Assembly: GCF_020497125.1 (NCBI RefSeq)
Contig: NC_059082.1
Location: 30,774,965-30,838,964 of the forward strand
Source of the DNA: Mauremys mutica
Taxonomy: Eukaryota > Chordata > Testudines > Geoemydidae
Length of the DNA: 64,000 nt
Direction: 5' to 3'
Position 1 is the stretch's first letter, and each line of letters starts with the position of its first letter. A program made the translations under genes and the position numbers. The notes beneath the pieces are model-generated. The model was not told the DNA's origin and ran no database searches. It saw only the letters and a program-made list of their open reading frames with translations. This document shows positions 46,400 through 56,459 of this stretch, piece by piece.

Positions 46400-48957
46400 A
46401 AAAAAAAAAAGACAAGAGAGTAAGATTTAATTATCTGATGCATTATGGCAAATTGGGTGTTTTAGTTCATTTCAAAAGTCTTCTTTTTGTCAAGTTTCAA
46501 CCAGGAGTAAATTTAGGAACAGGGGAATCAGATTATAATGCAAATGCCAATCCAGCCTTTAATCAGCCACAACATCCATGATTATAATTATTGTAGACAC
46601 TTCTGAATATTTTTGTAAAGTAAACCAAAATTACAGTAGTACACCAGGACTAAACCAAAGTACAGTCTTCTAAACAGAAGAAAAAGGTAAAAACATGGTA
46701 TAGTCCAATGTAACTCCTAGGGACCTAACATCTGGTGGGTTGTTTTGTTTTGTTTTAATTCTGGTACAAAGTTCTTGCTATGCAGTAAGTCTTCAATATT
46801 CGCTATTTAGGTACATTGGGACAGTGTGGTTTGCCAACTTCATCAGAATTATTGCAGAAGTAAATTAGCATGCTGTAGGCATTTCCTTTATACTGTGGCT
46901 TTACTCTCCTGTACGTCTGATCATTACACTTCATTGCTTATCATTTGAAAGAGGTTCTAATGCAAATAGTTTTTTTGCAAGTATATTTTGCAAGTATTTT
47001 ACTGGACTGCATATGTAGTGGTTTGTTTATCAGGTTTGTTATTAGGTTTTCATCAGCTGGTGTTTAATATAACGGCATCATTAATAAAAAAAGCAGTGTA
47101 CAGGTCTGCTGGCATGAGGTGTGTCAGGATGATAAGTTATATGTAGGCTTGGTAGAATTTGATTTTCATTTTTATAATTTCAATGGATAATATGATTATT
47201 TTTAAGCATTTTTTTCAATTTTCACAGTTGCACTAAAATTATGAGTTTTAAGAATTTTTTTAAATGTTATCAATTTAATTTTTCCACAGTTGTGACAAAA
47301 ATTATGGGGAGAATCAGACAATGACTGTTGATGTTGAGATTCAAAAGGTTAAAACTTTATAATCATTAAAATACAAAAAAAACCTGTCTACATCACGTCA
47401 AAATAGACAAAGTAAATATCCTTACACCAAACTCTAATAAAAGTTCTCAAGCAGCGTATTTCTTACTTTGCCTATCTGTACATTTCAATTATCAATAGAA
47501 ATATTTTTGGTTGGTTTATGGTTGGTTTACAGTTAAATTGATATTTACCAACAAAAATCTAATTCTTCCAAACCTAGTTATACATACTATCCTATGACAG
47601 GGAACAGTATCCCCATATTCCAGTGGTGGCTGTTTCAATCACCAACATAAAGATTATCAATAATCTTTTTTATAACAGAAAATAATATTTAAGGTTTTCT
47701 CCTAATGCACAAGACAGGAAAGGGTATTCAGGCCCATTTTGATGCTCACAAAAGGAGGGATGAGATTTTACAAAGGACTCTGAACGGTATTGCAAAACTG
47801 CACGCTCCATGTGCTTGCATTGCTTTGATACCACGTAACAAGGGTTATTTATAAAACACTGGACTTGCATACAATTCAGACTTCCCTAGTGAATAATGTT
47901 GCACTGGATAGGTGTAAAGAACAGGAGACTAACATACTGTATTCCCTCTATGTACAGTAGGACAGAACTCCCAGGCACTGCAGACAGTTTTGAACTGAAT
48001 AGCAAATCTGTTTCACTGGGGGGGGGGGGGAAGGAAGGGGGATACTAAGACATGAAAGATTCTCCTACATCAGCAAAAAGGCATGACAAGAAGTGCTCTC
48101 TTTTTACCTCCAGCAGTTCTGCTTGGGAACAGAACATACTATTCAAGTTGGGGAAGGCTCAGGAAAATACTGTTGTACTTATGTACTACATTAGATCTAT
48201 TTAGAGAGCGATTGCTGGCTAATTCAAAGCACAGTAGGCCAAATGCATCCTTGGTGTAACTCCCTGGAGATCAACTAAGTTACCCTAGGGGTGAATATGA
48301 CCCAGTATGGTCAGCTACCTGCTGCTGTCTACCTTAGAAACAATGAAAAAGCTGGATCTGATATTCACTGTTAAGTATGAATTCTTATTGACTTCAACCA
48401 GAGCAGCCGTTTGCATGAAATGGAATCTCAGGTTTCCACAATCTACTCCGGAAAGCAGATATACTCACTTTGCTCCATTATGAAAACAAATTGAGGTTTA
48501 AAACATACATGGATTGATCATTTAAGAATTACTACTAAATACAAACAGCATAGGATCGCTATACTGCTGACTCAAGGCATTTGCTCCCTAGTTGATATAG
48601 ATACCAAACACATAACGATAGCGGTATCCAGAGTCTCAGGAAAGGAGAGACCTTTACTCTAAAAACTAATTGTAATTTATACTATGGCCCCTCCAAGCTA
48701 GTGCCTGTGCCTGTGCCTTCAGTGCCCATAGAGAACAGCGTGCAGGATCAGGGTCTGTATGTGTAACTATTAGGAGGAAAGCTTTTCTCATCTTAGAAGA
48801 CAGCAGGAAGGTCTAGCTGATTGCTTCAAAGAAGGGAAGCGATAGGGATAAAAATGGAAGGACTAGGGAAATGTTGTGAGTCAAGCACCCTGATTATTTT
48901 GAAATACTGAAAGATACGTTATATGGACAAGGTTGTTTGAAAAATAGAAAGAGCAAC
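46400..48957. other. Anonymous AT-rich sequence
   Basis: A 14-A run lies at about 46397-46410. A G run (about 48018-48030) is present. No gene or family recognised. Confidence 0.4.
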
Positions 48958-48962
48958 CTCTA

Positions 48963-49621
48963 TTTGCTCCAAACTATGGCCCGCAGGACACTCCTGCCCG
49001 GCCCCTGAGCTCCTGGCTCAGGAGGCTAGCCCCCAGCCCCTTTCCTGCTGTTCCCCAGCCTCAGCTCACCTCGCCGCCAGCGCAATGATCTGGGCGGTGG
49101 AGCTCTGAGCTCCTGGGGCAGCGCAGCTGCAGAGCCCGGCCTGACCCTGCTCTGTGCTGCATGGTGCGTGGCTGTAGCGTCAGCCACCGGTGCTCCAGGC
49201 AGCGCGGTAAGGGGGCAGGGAGTAGGCGGGGGTTGGATAGAGGGAAGGGGAGTTTGTGGTGGTGGATAGGGGTCGGGGCGGAAACAGGGGGAGTTGAATG
49301 GGGGCAGGGGTCTGGGGGGCAGTCGGGAAGAAGGGGGGGTTGGATGAGGTGGCAAGGGGCAGTCAGGGGCAGGGGTTCCAGGGTCGGTCAGGGGACAGGG
49401 CGCGGGGGGGGGGTGGATGGGGCAGGAGTCCTGGGGGGCCATCAGGGAGCAAGGGGGTTGGATGGGACAGGAGTCCTGGGGGTGGGCCATCAGGTGGTGA
49501 GAAGCAGGGGGTGGGGTGGATAGAGGGTAGGGGCTGGGCCACGCCACCTCCCCTAACTGACCCTCCATACAATTTCCAAAACCCGATGCCGCCCTCAGGC
49601 CAAAAAGTTTGCCTGCCCCTG
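48963..49621. mobile_element. GC-rich hAT element with G-rich minisatellite
   Basis: The right end reads (reverse complement) CAGGGGCAGGCAAACTTTTT, a hAT terminus; the left has CCAAACTATGGCCCGCAGG with a degraded first dozen bases. The right flank CTCTAGAC (49622-49629) matches CTCTA at 48958-48962, so the TSD is partly kept. The 49195-49510 interior is a G-rich minisatellite (GGGGCAGGGG, GGAGTCCTGGGGG units). The 230-aa minus ORF across it is proline-rich from low-complexity reading and is not a gene. Confidence 0.72.
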
Positions 49622-49629
49622 CTCTAGAC

Positions 49630-49875
49630 TGTTGGACACTGAGTACAAAAAAGAAAAGGGGATTAATCTGAAGACATTTATTCCAGTAAAGATGTTTACC
49701 ATGCTGTAAATTAAGCAAAGTAAATTATCTGTACAAGCAAGGCAGAAAACATAAAGACTGGAATTTCCTTTGACTCTAATTTCCTTCCTTTATGGCTTAA
49801 AACATATCCTATAAAACCACAATAAAAGGAAATTAAAAAACAGGGGTTTGGGTTTAACATTCTGGATGATCTTAT
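49630..49875. other. Anonymous sequence
   Basis: Short AT-rich spacer with nothing recognised. Confidence 0.4.
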
Positions 49876-50842
49876 TGTGACACTACGCCCAAATTCTTCA
49901 TATGATATGAATATGGCATAACTAAGACGTGTTTTATGCAAGATGGGTCATGTGAGGTATCATTGGATAGGTTATGATTTACTGAATATGATTATCCTAT
50001 TTGTATGCATGTATCATATCTGTATCTGAAGTTAGGAATATTGACTATATAACAATTACAAGTGGGTTTACGCCTGGGGAACGCCCACCAGATAGACTGC
50101 AATCAATCTGGATGAGCCATTAGAGAGAACAATGGGACTTTAAAGATGCTAATCTCCCACCTTCCTGGGAAGTCTTCCTGAGGACTTATGTCTGCTTTGA
50201 CATTGCAGGGTCATGTGATCATGTCACCTGGTACTGGACTCCATCTTGGACTATTTGTATTTTCCCACTAATAGGGATCAAACTGGGAAACAAAGGATTC
50301 CCGCCATATGTAAATCCTATTTAAGGCAGGGAAGGGAGTTAATCAGGGTTCATTCTTCACTGAATCCCTGCCCAGGATGACTGCTGGAAACATCTAAGAA
50401 ACAAGGATAAAAGTGGGGGAGAAGAGCTGAGTCCAGGCTGGAAAAGGTGTCTGGCCTGTGAAAGAAATGCCTAAAAACATTTAGGATGAGAAATTACTAC
50501 TTGTAACTTGTATTAAGCTTAGTTTGCATGTTTGTTTGATTTGCTGGGAAATCTGCTTTGATCTGTTTGCTATGCATTATAATAATTTAAAATCTATCTT
50601 TTGTAGTTAATAAACTCGTTTTTGTTTTCTCTAAACTCAGTTTGTGGAATTCATAATGGGGGGAAGGGGGCAAAAAGCTGTGCACATCTTCCTCCACATT
50701 GAGGGAGGAGGGGAATTTCATGAGCTTACTCTGTACAGTTTTCTGTGCAGCGCAAGGCAATACAATTTTGGGTTTACACTCCAGAGGGGGAGTGCACTTG
50801 AGTCCTGGGAAATTCCCAAGCTGAGTCTTTCCATGCAGAACT
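49876..50842 (+). mobile_element. LTR-like sequence, truncated at its right end
   Basis: Starts TGTGACACTACGCCC, contains ATATGAATATGGCATAACTA, GTTTTATGCAAGATGGGTCA and TGTGAGGTATCATTGG, then a TATTTAAGGCAGGG-type region (about 50320) and an AATAAACTCG (about 50608) that could be a polyadenylation signal. The layout (TATA-like region, then an AATAAA, then a short terminal block) is LTR-like. No coding remains. The end at 50842 is abrupt and abuts the 36-bp duplication. Confidence 0.55.
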
Positions 50843-50878
50843 GGCCCTGACAGAGTATATACCTGGGTAGCCCACCTA
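50843..50878 (+). repeat. 36-bp direct duplication, copy 2
   Basis: Exact copy of 46053-46088. It follows CTTTCCATGCAGAACT of the LTR-like block directly and is followed by TATTTTTTTTAATG, whereas copy 1 is followed by GTATGGG. Confidence 0.95.
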
Positions 50879-50879
50879 T

Positions 50880-51541
50880 ATTTTTTTTAATGAGTAAGGG
50901 ATTGCAGGATGGAGTCCTTAGTCATATTAGCCAAATCACTGCTCCCATTGCTTTTTTCCTTCTTGACTGCTCAAAGGGGGACAGCTGTGTGACAGCTGAA
51001 GTCACAATTAAATAAAGCTGCATGCGTTGTTCTTGCCTTTTTAACAAATGGACTGATATTCAAGCAGGGTACCAGGTTTTTATTTTTAATACCCTTTGCT
51101 CATTAGCTAGTGGTATCTCTATCTGCTAGCAAGGCTCAGTTGCTTTCTCATACTTACAGGGTAGCCTCAAGGCCGAAGTAAAAACTTTTCAATTATAAAC
51201 AGACAGATTTGCCATCTGAACTGCATAATATTGTTCCTCACATCTCAATCACATGTCATTTTCTCAACAATCAGCATAAAGACACTTCCAAGATAAACGT
51301 CCCCTGAAGAACTTTGGAGAGGATTTAGGGTAAGTGTTTAAAAAAGAAAAAAAAAAGAGGAAGACTTGGTACAACCAGCAAAACTTTGAAATAATATCTA
51401 TAAAACACAAGCTATATAAATAGGGTTCAAACTAGTATTACTGAAGAGGAACTTAATACAAAAATTATTTTGAACAATGTTCACCACCACATAAAACTAA
51501 TGGGAAGTTATTCTCTGAGGAACAAGATTTTTATAAGCGTC
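50880..51541. other. Anonymous sequence
   Basis: No gene or repeat assigned. Confidence 0.4.
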
Positions 51542-51636
51542 TAAGCCCTGGTTTACACTACGAGTTTAGGTCGAATTTAGCAGCGTTAGATTGATTTAAC
51601 CCTGCACCCGTCCACATGACGAAGCTGTTATTTTCG

Positions 51637-51764
51637 CCTTCCTCCGAAGCATGGGGCAGGGGTCGCTTGCTTAAGGAGTGGGTGGATCGGCTTATGTGGC
51701 CTGCATCTTGCAGGAGGTCAGACTAGATGATCATAATGGTCCCTTCTGATCTTGAATTCTATGA
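51637..51764 (+). mobile_element. CR1 3' end inside the Harbinger left arm
   Basis: Contains GCATCTTGCAGGAGGTCAGA, CTAGATGATCATAATGGTCC, CTTCTGATCTTGAATTCTATGA: the standard CR1 terminal block with the octamer end. It splits a Harbinger segment between TTATTTTCG and CTTAACGGGCTG. Confidence 0.88.
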
Positions 51765-52595
51765 CTTAACGGGCTGTTAAAATCAATTTCTGTACTCCTC
51801 CCCCCACGAGGGGATTAGCGTTGAAATCGACCTTGCCGGGTCGAATTTGGGGTAGTGTGGACGCAATTTGACGGTATTGGCCTCTGGGAGCTATCCCACA
51901 GTGCTCCATTGTGACCCCTCTGGACAGCACTCTCCAATCAGATGCACTGGCCAGGTAGACAGGAAAAGGCCTGTGAACTTTTGAATCTTATTTCCTGTTT
52001 GGCTAGCATGGCGATCTGCAGGTGAGTGCAGATCTCATCAGCAGAGGTGACCATGATGGAGTCCCAGAATCGCAAAAGAGCCCCAGCATGGACCGAATGG
52101 GAGGTACGGGATCTGATCGCTGTACCAAGAGACGAATCCGTGCTATCAGAACTCCATTCAAAAAGACAAAATGCCCAAAACATTTGAAAAAAATCTCAAA
52201 GGGCATGAAGGGCAGAGGCTATAACAGGGACCCGCAGCAGTGCCAAGTGAAACTTAAGAAGCTGAGGCAAGCCTACCGAAAAAACAGAGAGGCAAACTGC
52301 CACTCCGGGTCAGAGCCCCAGACGTGCCGCTTCTATGATGAGCTGCATGCCATTCTAGGTGGTGCAGCCACCACCACCCCACCCCTGTGCTTTGACTCCA
52401 TCAATGGAGTAGCACGCAACAGGGATGTGGGTTTTGGGGACAAGGAGGAGGTAGAAGATAGCTCACAGCAAGGAAGCAGAGAAACCATTTTCCCCGACAG
52501 CCAGGAAGTGTTTCTCACCCTGGACCTGGAGTCAGTACCCCCCGAACCCACCCAAAGCTGCCTTCCGGACAAGCCAGGTGGAGAAGGGACCTCTG

Positions 52596-52601
52596 GTGAG
52601 T
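52596..52601 (+). promoter_or_regulatory. Splice donor of Harbinger gene
   Basis: CTCTG|GTGAGT, an ideal GT donor closing exon 1 after the first base of a codon. Confidence 0.7.
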
Positions 52602-53496
52602 GTACCTTTGTAAATATTATACATGGTTTAAAAGCAAGCATGTTTAATGATTAATTTGCCCTGGCATTCGCGGCCAGTACAGCTACTGGAAAAGTCTGCT
52701 AACGTGTCTGGGGATTGAGCGGAAATCCACCAGGGTAATCTTCATAAAGCTCTCCTGGATGTACTCCCAAAGCCTTTGCAAAAGGTTTCTGTGGAGGGCA
52801 GCCTTATTCCGTCCTCCATGGTAGGACACTTTACCACGCCAGGCCAGTAGTATGTAGTCTGGAATCATTGCATAACAAAGCATGGCAGCGTATGATCCCG
52901 GTGTTTGCTGGCATTCAAACAACATCTATTCTTTATCTCTCTGTGTTATCCTCAGGAGAGTGTGATGTCATTCCTGGTCACCTGGTTGAAATAGGGAGCT
53001 TTTATTAAGGGGACATTTGGAGGTGCCCGTTCCTGCTGGGCTGTTTGCCTGTGGCTGAACAGAAATGTTCCCTGCTGTTAGCCACGTAGTGGTGGGAGGA
53101 GTGAAGCGATCATCCCAGAGAATAGTGGGGTGTGGGAGTTAGTTGGGTTTGTGCTGCACGGTAACCTGAAAACCTCAGCCCCTCCTCCTTTTAAATGGCC
53201 AACCCAACGGCTGCTTGGTATGGGAAATGAGGGCGCTGCTGTTTGAAACCACTCTCACATGTTATTAAGGTTAAAGAAGCCAAAATACTGTCTTACCATA
53301 GCTGCCTGCAAGCCAAATTCTGTTGCCCGGCCCTGCGTGTGTGATCTCTCACACCAAACCGGCATACCCTCAATAAGAGGCAAAATGCGACCTTGTACCG
53401 AAAGCACATGTGCTATGTAATGTTAACAGCAAGGTTTACCATGAAAGAGTCTACCCATTGTTCTCTAAAATATGTCTTTTTAACTACCACTCTCCC

Positions 53497-53514
53497 TTTT
53501 TTTTCCTCCACCAG
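53497..53514 (+). promoter_or_regulatory. Splice acceptor of Harbinger gene
   Basis: TTTTTTTTCCTCCACCAG, a polypyrimidine tract ending in AG. Joining it to the 52595 donor completes an Ala codon (G + CT) and enters the frame that becomes 53601-54089. Confidence 0.7.
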
Positions 53515-54055
53515 CTGCAAATGTTTCAACGCTCACACTATCTTCTCCTTTCCAGAGGCCAACGAAGATTAGAAGGCGAAAAAAATGCACTCGCGATGAA
53601 ATGTTCTCTGAGCTCATGCAGTCCTCCCACACTGGAAGAGCACAGCCGAATGCATGGAGGCAGACAATGTCAGAGTCCAGAAAAGCACAATATGAACACG
53701 AGGACAGGTGGTGGGCTGAAGATGATAGGTGGCATCAGCTTGGTGACAGAAGGCAAGAGGCAATGCTCCGGCGTATGGTTGAGGTTCAGGAAAGGCAGCT
53801 TGAACACAGACCGCCGCTACAGCCCCTGTGTAACCAACCGCCCTCCTCCCCAAGTTCCATAGCCTCCTCACCCAGATGCCCAAGAACACGTGGGGGGGCC
53901 TCCGGGCACCCAACCACTCCACCCCAGAGGACTTCCCAAGCAACAGAAAGCTGGCATTCAATAAGTTTTAAAGTGCAGCGTGGCCTTGTCCTTCCCTCTT
54001 CCCCCACCCCACCCCGGCTACCTTGGCAATTATCCCCCTATTTGTGTGATGAATT

Positions 54056-54061
54056 AATAAA
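54056..54061 (+). terminator. AATAAA polyadenylation signal of the + gene
   Basis: AATAAA after the end of the Myb-like frame, preceding AGAATTGCATGAATG. Confidence 0.6.
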
Positions 54062-54090
54062 GAATTGCATGAATGTGAAGCAACAATGAC

Positions 54091-54096
54091 TTTATT
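54091..54096 (-). terminator. AATAAA polyadenylation signal of the - gene
   Basis: TTTATT on the plus strand (AATAAA on minus), downstream of the transposase stop codon at about 54206 and 30 bases from the opposing signal. Confidence 0.6.
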
Positions 54097-54205
54097 GCCT
54101 CTGCAAGTGGTGATCGAAGTGGGGAGGGGAGGGTGGTTAGCTTACAGGGAAGTAGAGTGAACCAAGGGGGTGGGAGGGTTCATCAAGGAGAAACAAAGAG
54201 AACGT

Positions 54206-55462
54206 TCACACCATAGCCTGGCCAGTCATGAAACTGGTTTTCAAAGCTTTTCTGATGGGCACCGCGCCCTCCTGTACTCTGCTAACTGCCCTGGTGTCTG
54301 GCTGCACGTAATCAGCAGCCAGGTGATTTGCCTCAACCTCCCACCCCGCCATAAATGTCTCCCCCTTACTCTCACAGAGATTGTGGAGCACACAGCAAGC
54401 GGTAATAACAATGGAAATATTGGTTTCGCTGAGGTCTACCTGAGTCAGTAAACTGCACCAGCGCACTTTTAAATGTCCAAATGCACATTCTACCGCCATT
54501 CTGCACTTGCTCAGCCTACAGGTGAACAGCTCCTGACTACTATCCAGGCTGCCTGTGTACGGCTTCATGAGCCATGGCATTAAGAGGTAGGCTAAATATA
54601 GGCATTTCAAAATCCCCAACGGTTATTTTCTGATCTGGGAAGAAAGTCCCTTGCTGCAGCTTTTGAAACAGACAGGAGTTCCTGAAGATGTGAGCATCAT
54701 GTACCTTTCCCAGCCATCCCACGTTGATGTTGGTGAAACATCCCTCGTGATCCACCAGTGCTTGCAGCACCATTGAAAAATACCCCTTTCAGTTTATGTA
54801 CTCACTGGCTTGGTGCTCCACTGCCAAGATAGGGATATGGGTTCCGTCTATCGCCCCACCACAGTTAGGGAGTCCCATTGCAGCAAAGCCATCCACACCT
54901 GCACATTTCCCAGAGTCACTACCCTTGATAGCAGCAGCTCAGTGATTGCGTTGGCTACTTGCATCACAGCAGCCCCCATAGTAGATTTGCCCACTCCAAA
55001 TTGATGCCTGATTGACCGGTAGCTGTCTGGCATTGCAAGATTCCACAGGGCTATCACCACTCGCTTCTCAATTGTGAGGGCTGCTCTCATCTTGGTATTC
55101 TGGCACTTCAGGGCAGGGGAAAGCAAGTCACAAAGTTCCATGAAAGTGCCCTTATGCATACGAAAGTTTTGCAGCCACTGGGAATTGTCCCAGACATGCA
55201 ACACTATGCGGTCCCACCAGTCTGTGGTTGTTTCCCGGGCCCAGAATCGGCGTTCCACAGCATGAACCTGCCCCATTAACACCATGATGTCCACATTGCC
55301 GGGGCCTGTACTTTGAGAGAAGTCTGTGTCCATGTCCTCATCACTCTCGTCACCGCGCTGCCGTTGCCTCCTCGCCTGGTTCTGGTTCTGCATATACTGC
55401 AGGATAATGTGCGTGGTGTTTACAGTGCTCATAATTGCGGTGGTGATCTGAGTGGACTCCAT
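54206..55462 (-). pseudogene. HARBI1-like DDE transposase, broken
   Basis: The nuclease that excises and inserts the element. The likely start is the ATG at 55460-55462 (M-E-S-T-Q). The N-terminal frame (down to about 54848) has a helix-turn-helix-like S-I-R-H-Q-F-G-V-G-K-S-T and A-A-V-M-Q-V-A-N-A-I. First catalytic Asp: G-G-A-I-D-G-T-H-I (Asp codon 54846-54848). Second: G-K-V-H-D-A-H-I-F (54696-54698). Glu: M-A-V-E-C-A-F-G-H-L-K (54488-54490). All three remain but in different frames. Breaks: a deletion near 54890 shifts the frame; a TGA replaces a codon in E-Y-I-N-stop-K-G-Y-F (about 54798-54806); a deletion near 54590 shifts it again. Native stop TGA at 54206. Not functional. Confidence 0.85.
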
Positions 55463-55565
55463 GCTTGCCGTGCTATGGCGTCTGTGCTGAAAAAAGGCGC
55501 AAAATGATTGTCTGCTGTTGCGAGGGTTAACGGACAACCCTGTAAGCCATGTCGTCCAACAGAAT

Positions 55566-55643
55566 GGTCCCCTCAAGGATTGAGCTCAAAACCCTGGGTT
55601 TAGCAGGCCAATGCTCAAGCCACTGAGCTATCCCTCCCCCCCA
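55566..55643 (-). mobile_element. tRNA-derived SINE head inside Harbinger
   Basis: On the minus strand: GGATAGCTCAGTGGCTTGAG, then CATTGGCCTGCTAAACCCAG, then GGTTTTGAGCTCAATCC. The A box TAGCTCAGTGG (plus coordinates 55620-55630) is a perfect pol III motif; the B box (55577-55587) GAGCTCAATCC is degenerate. The tRNA-like part is followed by GGACC. It interrupts a Harbinger segment, so it inserted later. It is not a working tRNA gene because the acceptor stem is incomplete. Confidence 0.7.
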
Positions 55644-56459
55644 AACTATTCTCGGAGGCGGGCGGGGGGGAGCAAATGAATACAAAACAAATCTGGTTTC
55701 TTTATTTATTTGAGCCACTCCATCTCTCTTATACACCTTAGGCTGGCAGCAGACGGTGCAGTACGACTGCTAGCCATTGTCTCCTGGCTGCTCGCCAGAA
55801 GATGGTGCAGTACGACTGCTGGCCATAGTCGTCTCCCATTTATGTCCAGGCACCCCCCACTGACCTCACCGAGGCCAGCCAGGAGCACATGTCTGCCTAG
55901 GCGCCCCTGACTGACCTCATCAAGGTTAGCTAAAAGAGCACCCAGGAGATGACAACGATGGCTACCAGTCGTAATGCACCATCCGCTGCCAAAAAGCAAT
56001 GAGCTGCTGCTGTGTAACAATGCAGTACCACATCTGCCAGCAGAACCCAGGAGATGTACAGTGACAGTGAGCTGAGTGGGCTCCATGCTTGCCATGGTAT
56101 GTCATCTGCACGGGTAACCCAGGAAAAAAAGGCAAGAAACTATTTATTGCCGTTGCTTTCATGGAGCAGGGGAGCTGACGACATTTACCCAGAACCACCT
56201 GCGACAATGTTTTTGCCCCATCAGGCATTGGGAGCTCAACCCAGAATTCCAATGGGCAGCGGAGACTGCGGGAACTGTGGGATAGCTACCCACAGTGCAA
56301 TGCTCCAAAAGTCGACGCTAGCCTCGGTACTGTGGACGCACTCCGCCGACTTAATGGTCTTAAGTGGGGACACACACAATCGACTGTATAAAATTGATTT
56401 CTAAAAAATCGACTTCTATAGATTTGACCTAATTTCATACTGTAGACATATCCGAAGTT

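Larger units (their letters stand above)
52022..54089 (+). pseudogene. Harbinger Myb/SANT-like DNA-binding protein, two exons
   Basis: The accessory protein of Harbinger transposons, which binds the termini and helps transposase enter the nucleus and find DNA. Exon 1 runs to 52595, then GT-AG intron 52596-53514, then exon 2 from 53515. Splicing keeps the frame. Exon 1 carries W-T-E-W-E (in the native-start frame, ATG at 52056) then, one frame over, GYNRDPQQCQVKLKKLRQAY and S-E-P-Q-T-C-R-F-Y-D-E-L-H, the trihelix/MADF-like block. Exon 2 gives RRRKKCTRDEMFSEL, then a Q/E/R-rich coiled region W-A-E-D-D-R-W and R-R-Q-E-A-M-L. At least one frameshift in exon 1 (before 52200) breaks the native start, and another near the end shifts the native stop (about 53971). 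Inferred inactive. Confidence 0.72.
51546..56454. mobile_element. PIF/Harbinger transposon, two-gene, decayed
   Basis: A 4.9-kb element. The left end has GGTTTACACTACGAGTTTAG then GTCGAATTT; the right end (reverse complement) has GTCTACAGTATGAAATTAGG then TCAAATCTATAG, an imperfect inverted pair. Subterminal blocks also match inversely: GAGCTATCCCACAGTGC (about 51888) and GGGATAGCTACCCACAGTGC (56279). AAG on both sides may be the 3-bp duplication. It carries a Myb/SANT-like gene (+) and a DDE transposase (-) that converge. Insertions inside: CR1 at 51637-51764 and a tRNA-derived SINE at 55566-55643. Confidence 0.88.

Noticed and set aside
49026..49718. 230-aa minus-strand ORF, the longest nearly uninterrupted frame besides the Harbinger
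   Set aside because: Proline/serine-rich translation of the minisatellite in the hAT element at 48963-49621; the opposite strand is equally open, which indicates composition rather than coding.
44680..50842. A single long endogenous retrovirus between the two LTR-like regions
   Set aside because: No gag, pol or env-like frames lie between, and the regions share only short blocks; they look like separate remnants.
52333..52641. Minus-strand 102-aa ORF opposite the Myb-like exon
   Set aside because: Shadow of the coding strand, no domain.
53410..53862. 150-aa ORF overlapping Harbinger exon 2
   Set aside because: It is in another frame from the spliced Myb-like gene and starts inside the intron, so it is a shadow.
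55566..55643. Functional tRNA gene on the minus strand
   Set aside because: The acceptor stem is incomplete and the B box degenerate; it fits a SINE head nested in a Harbinger element.
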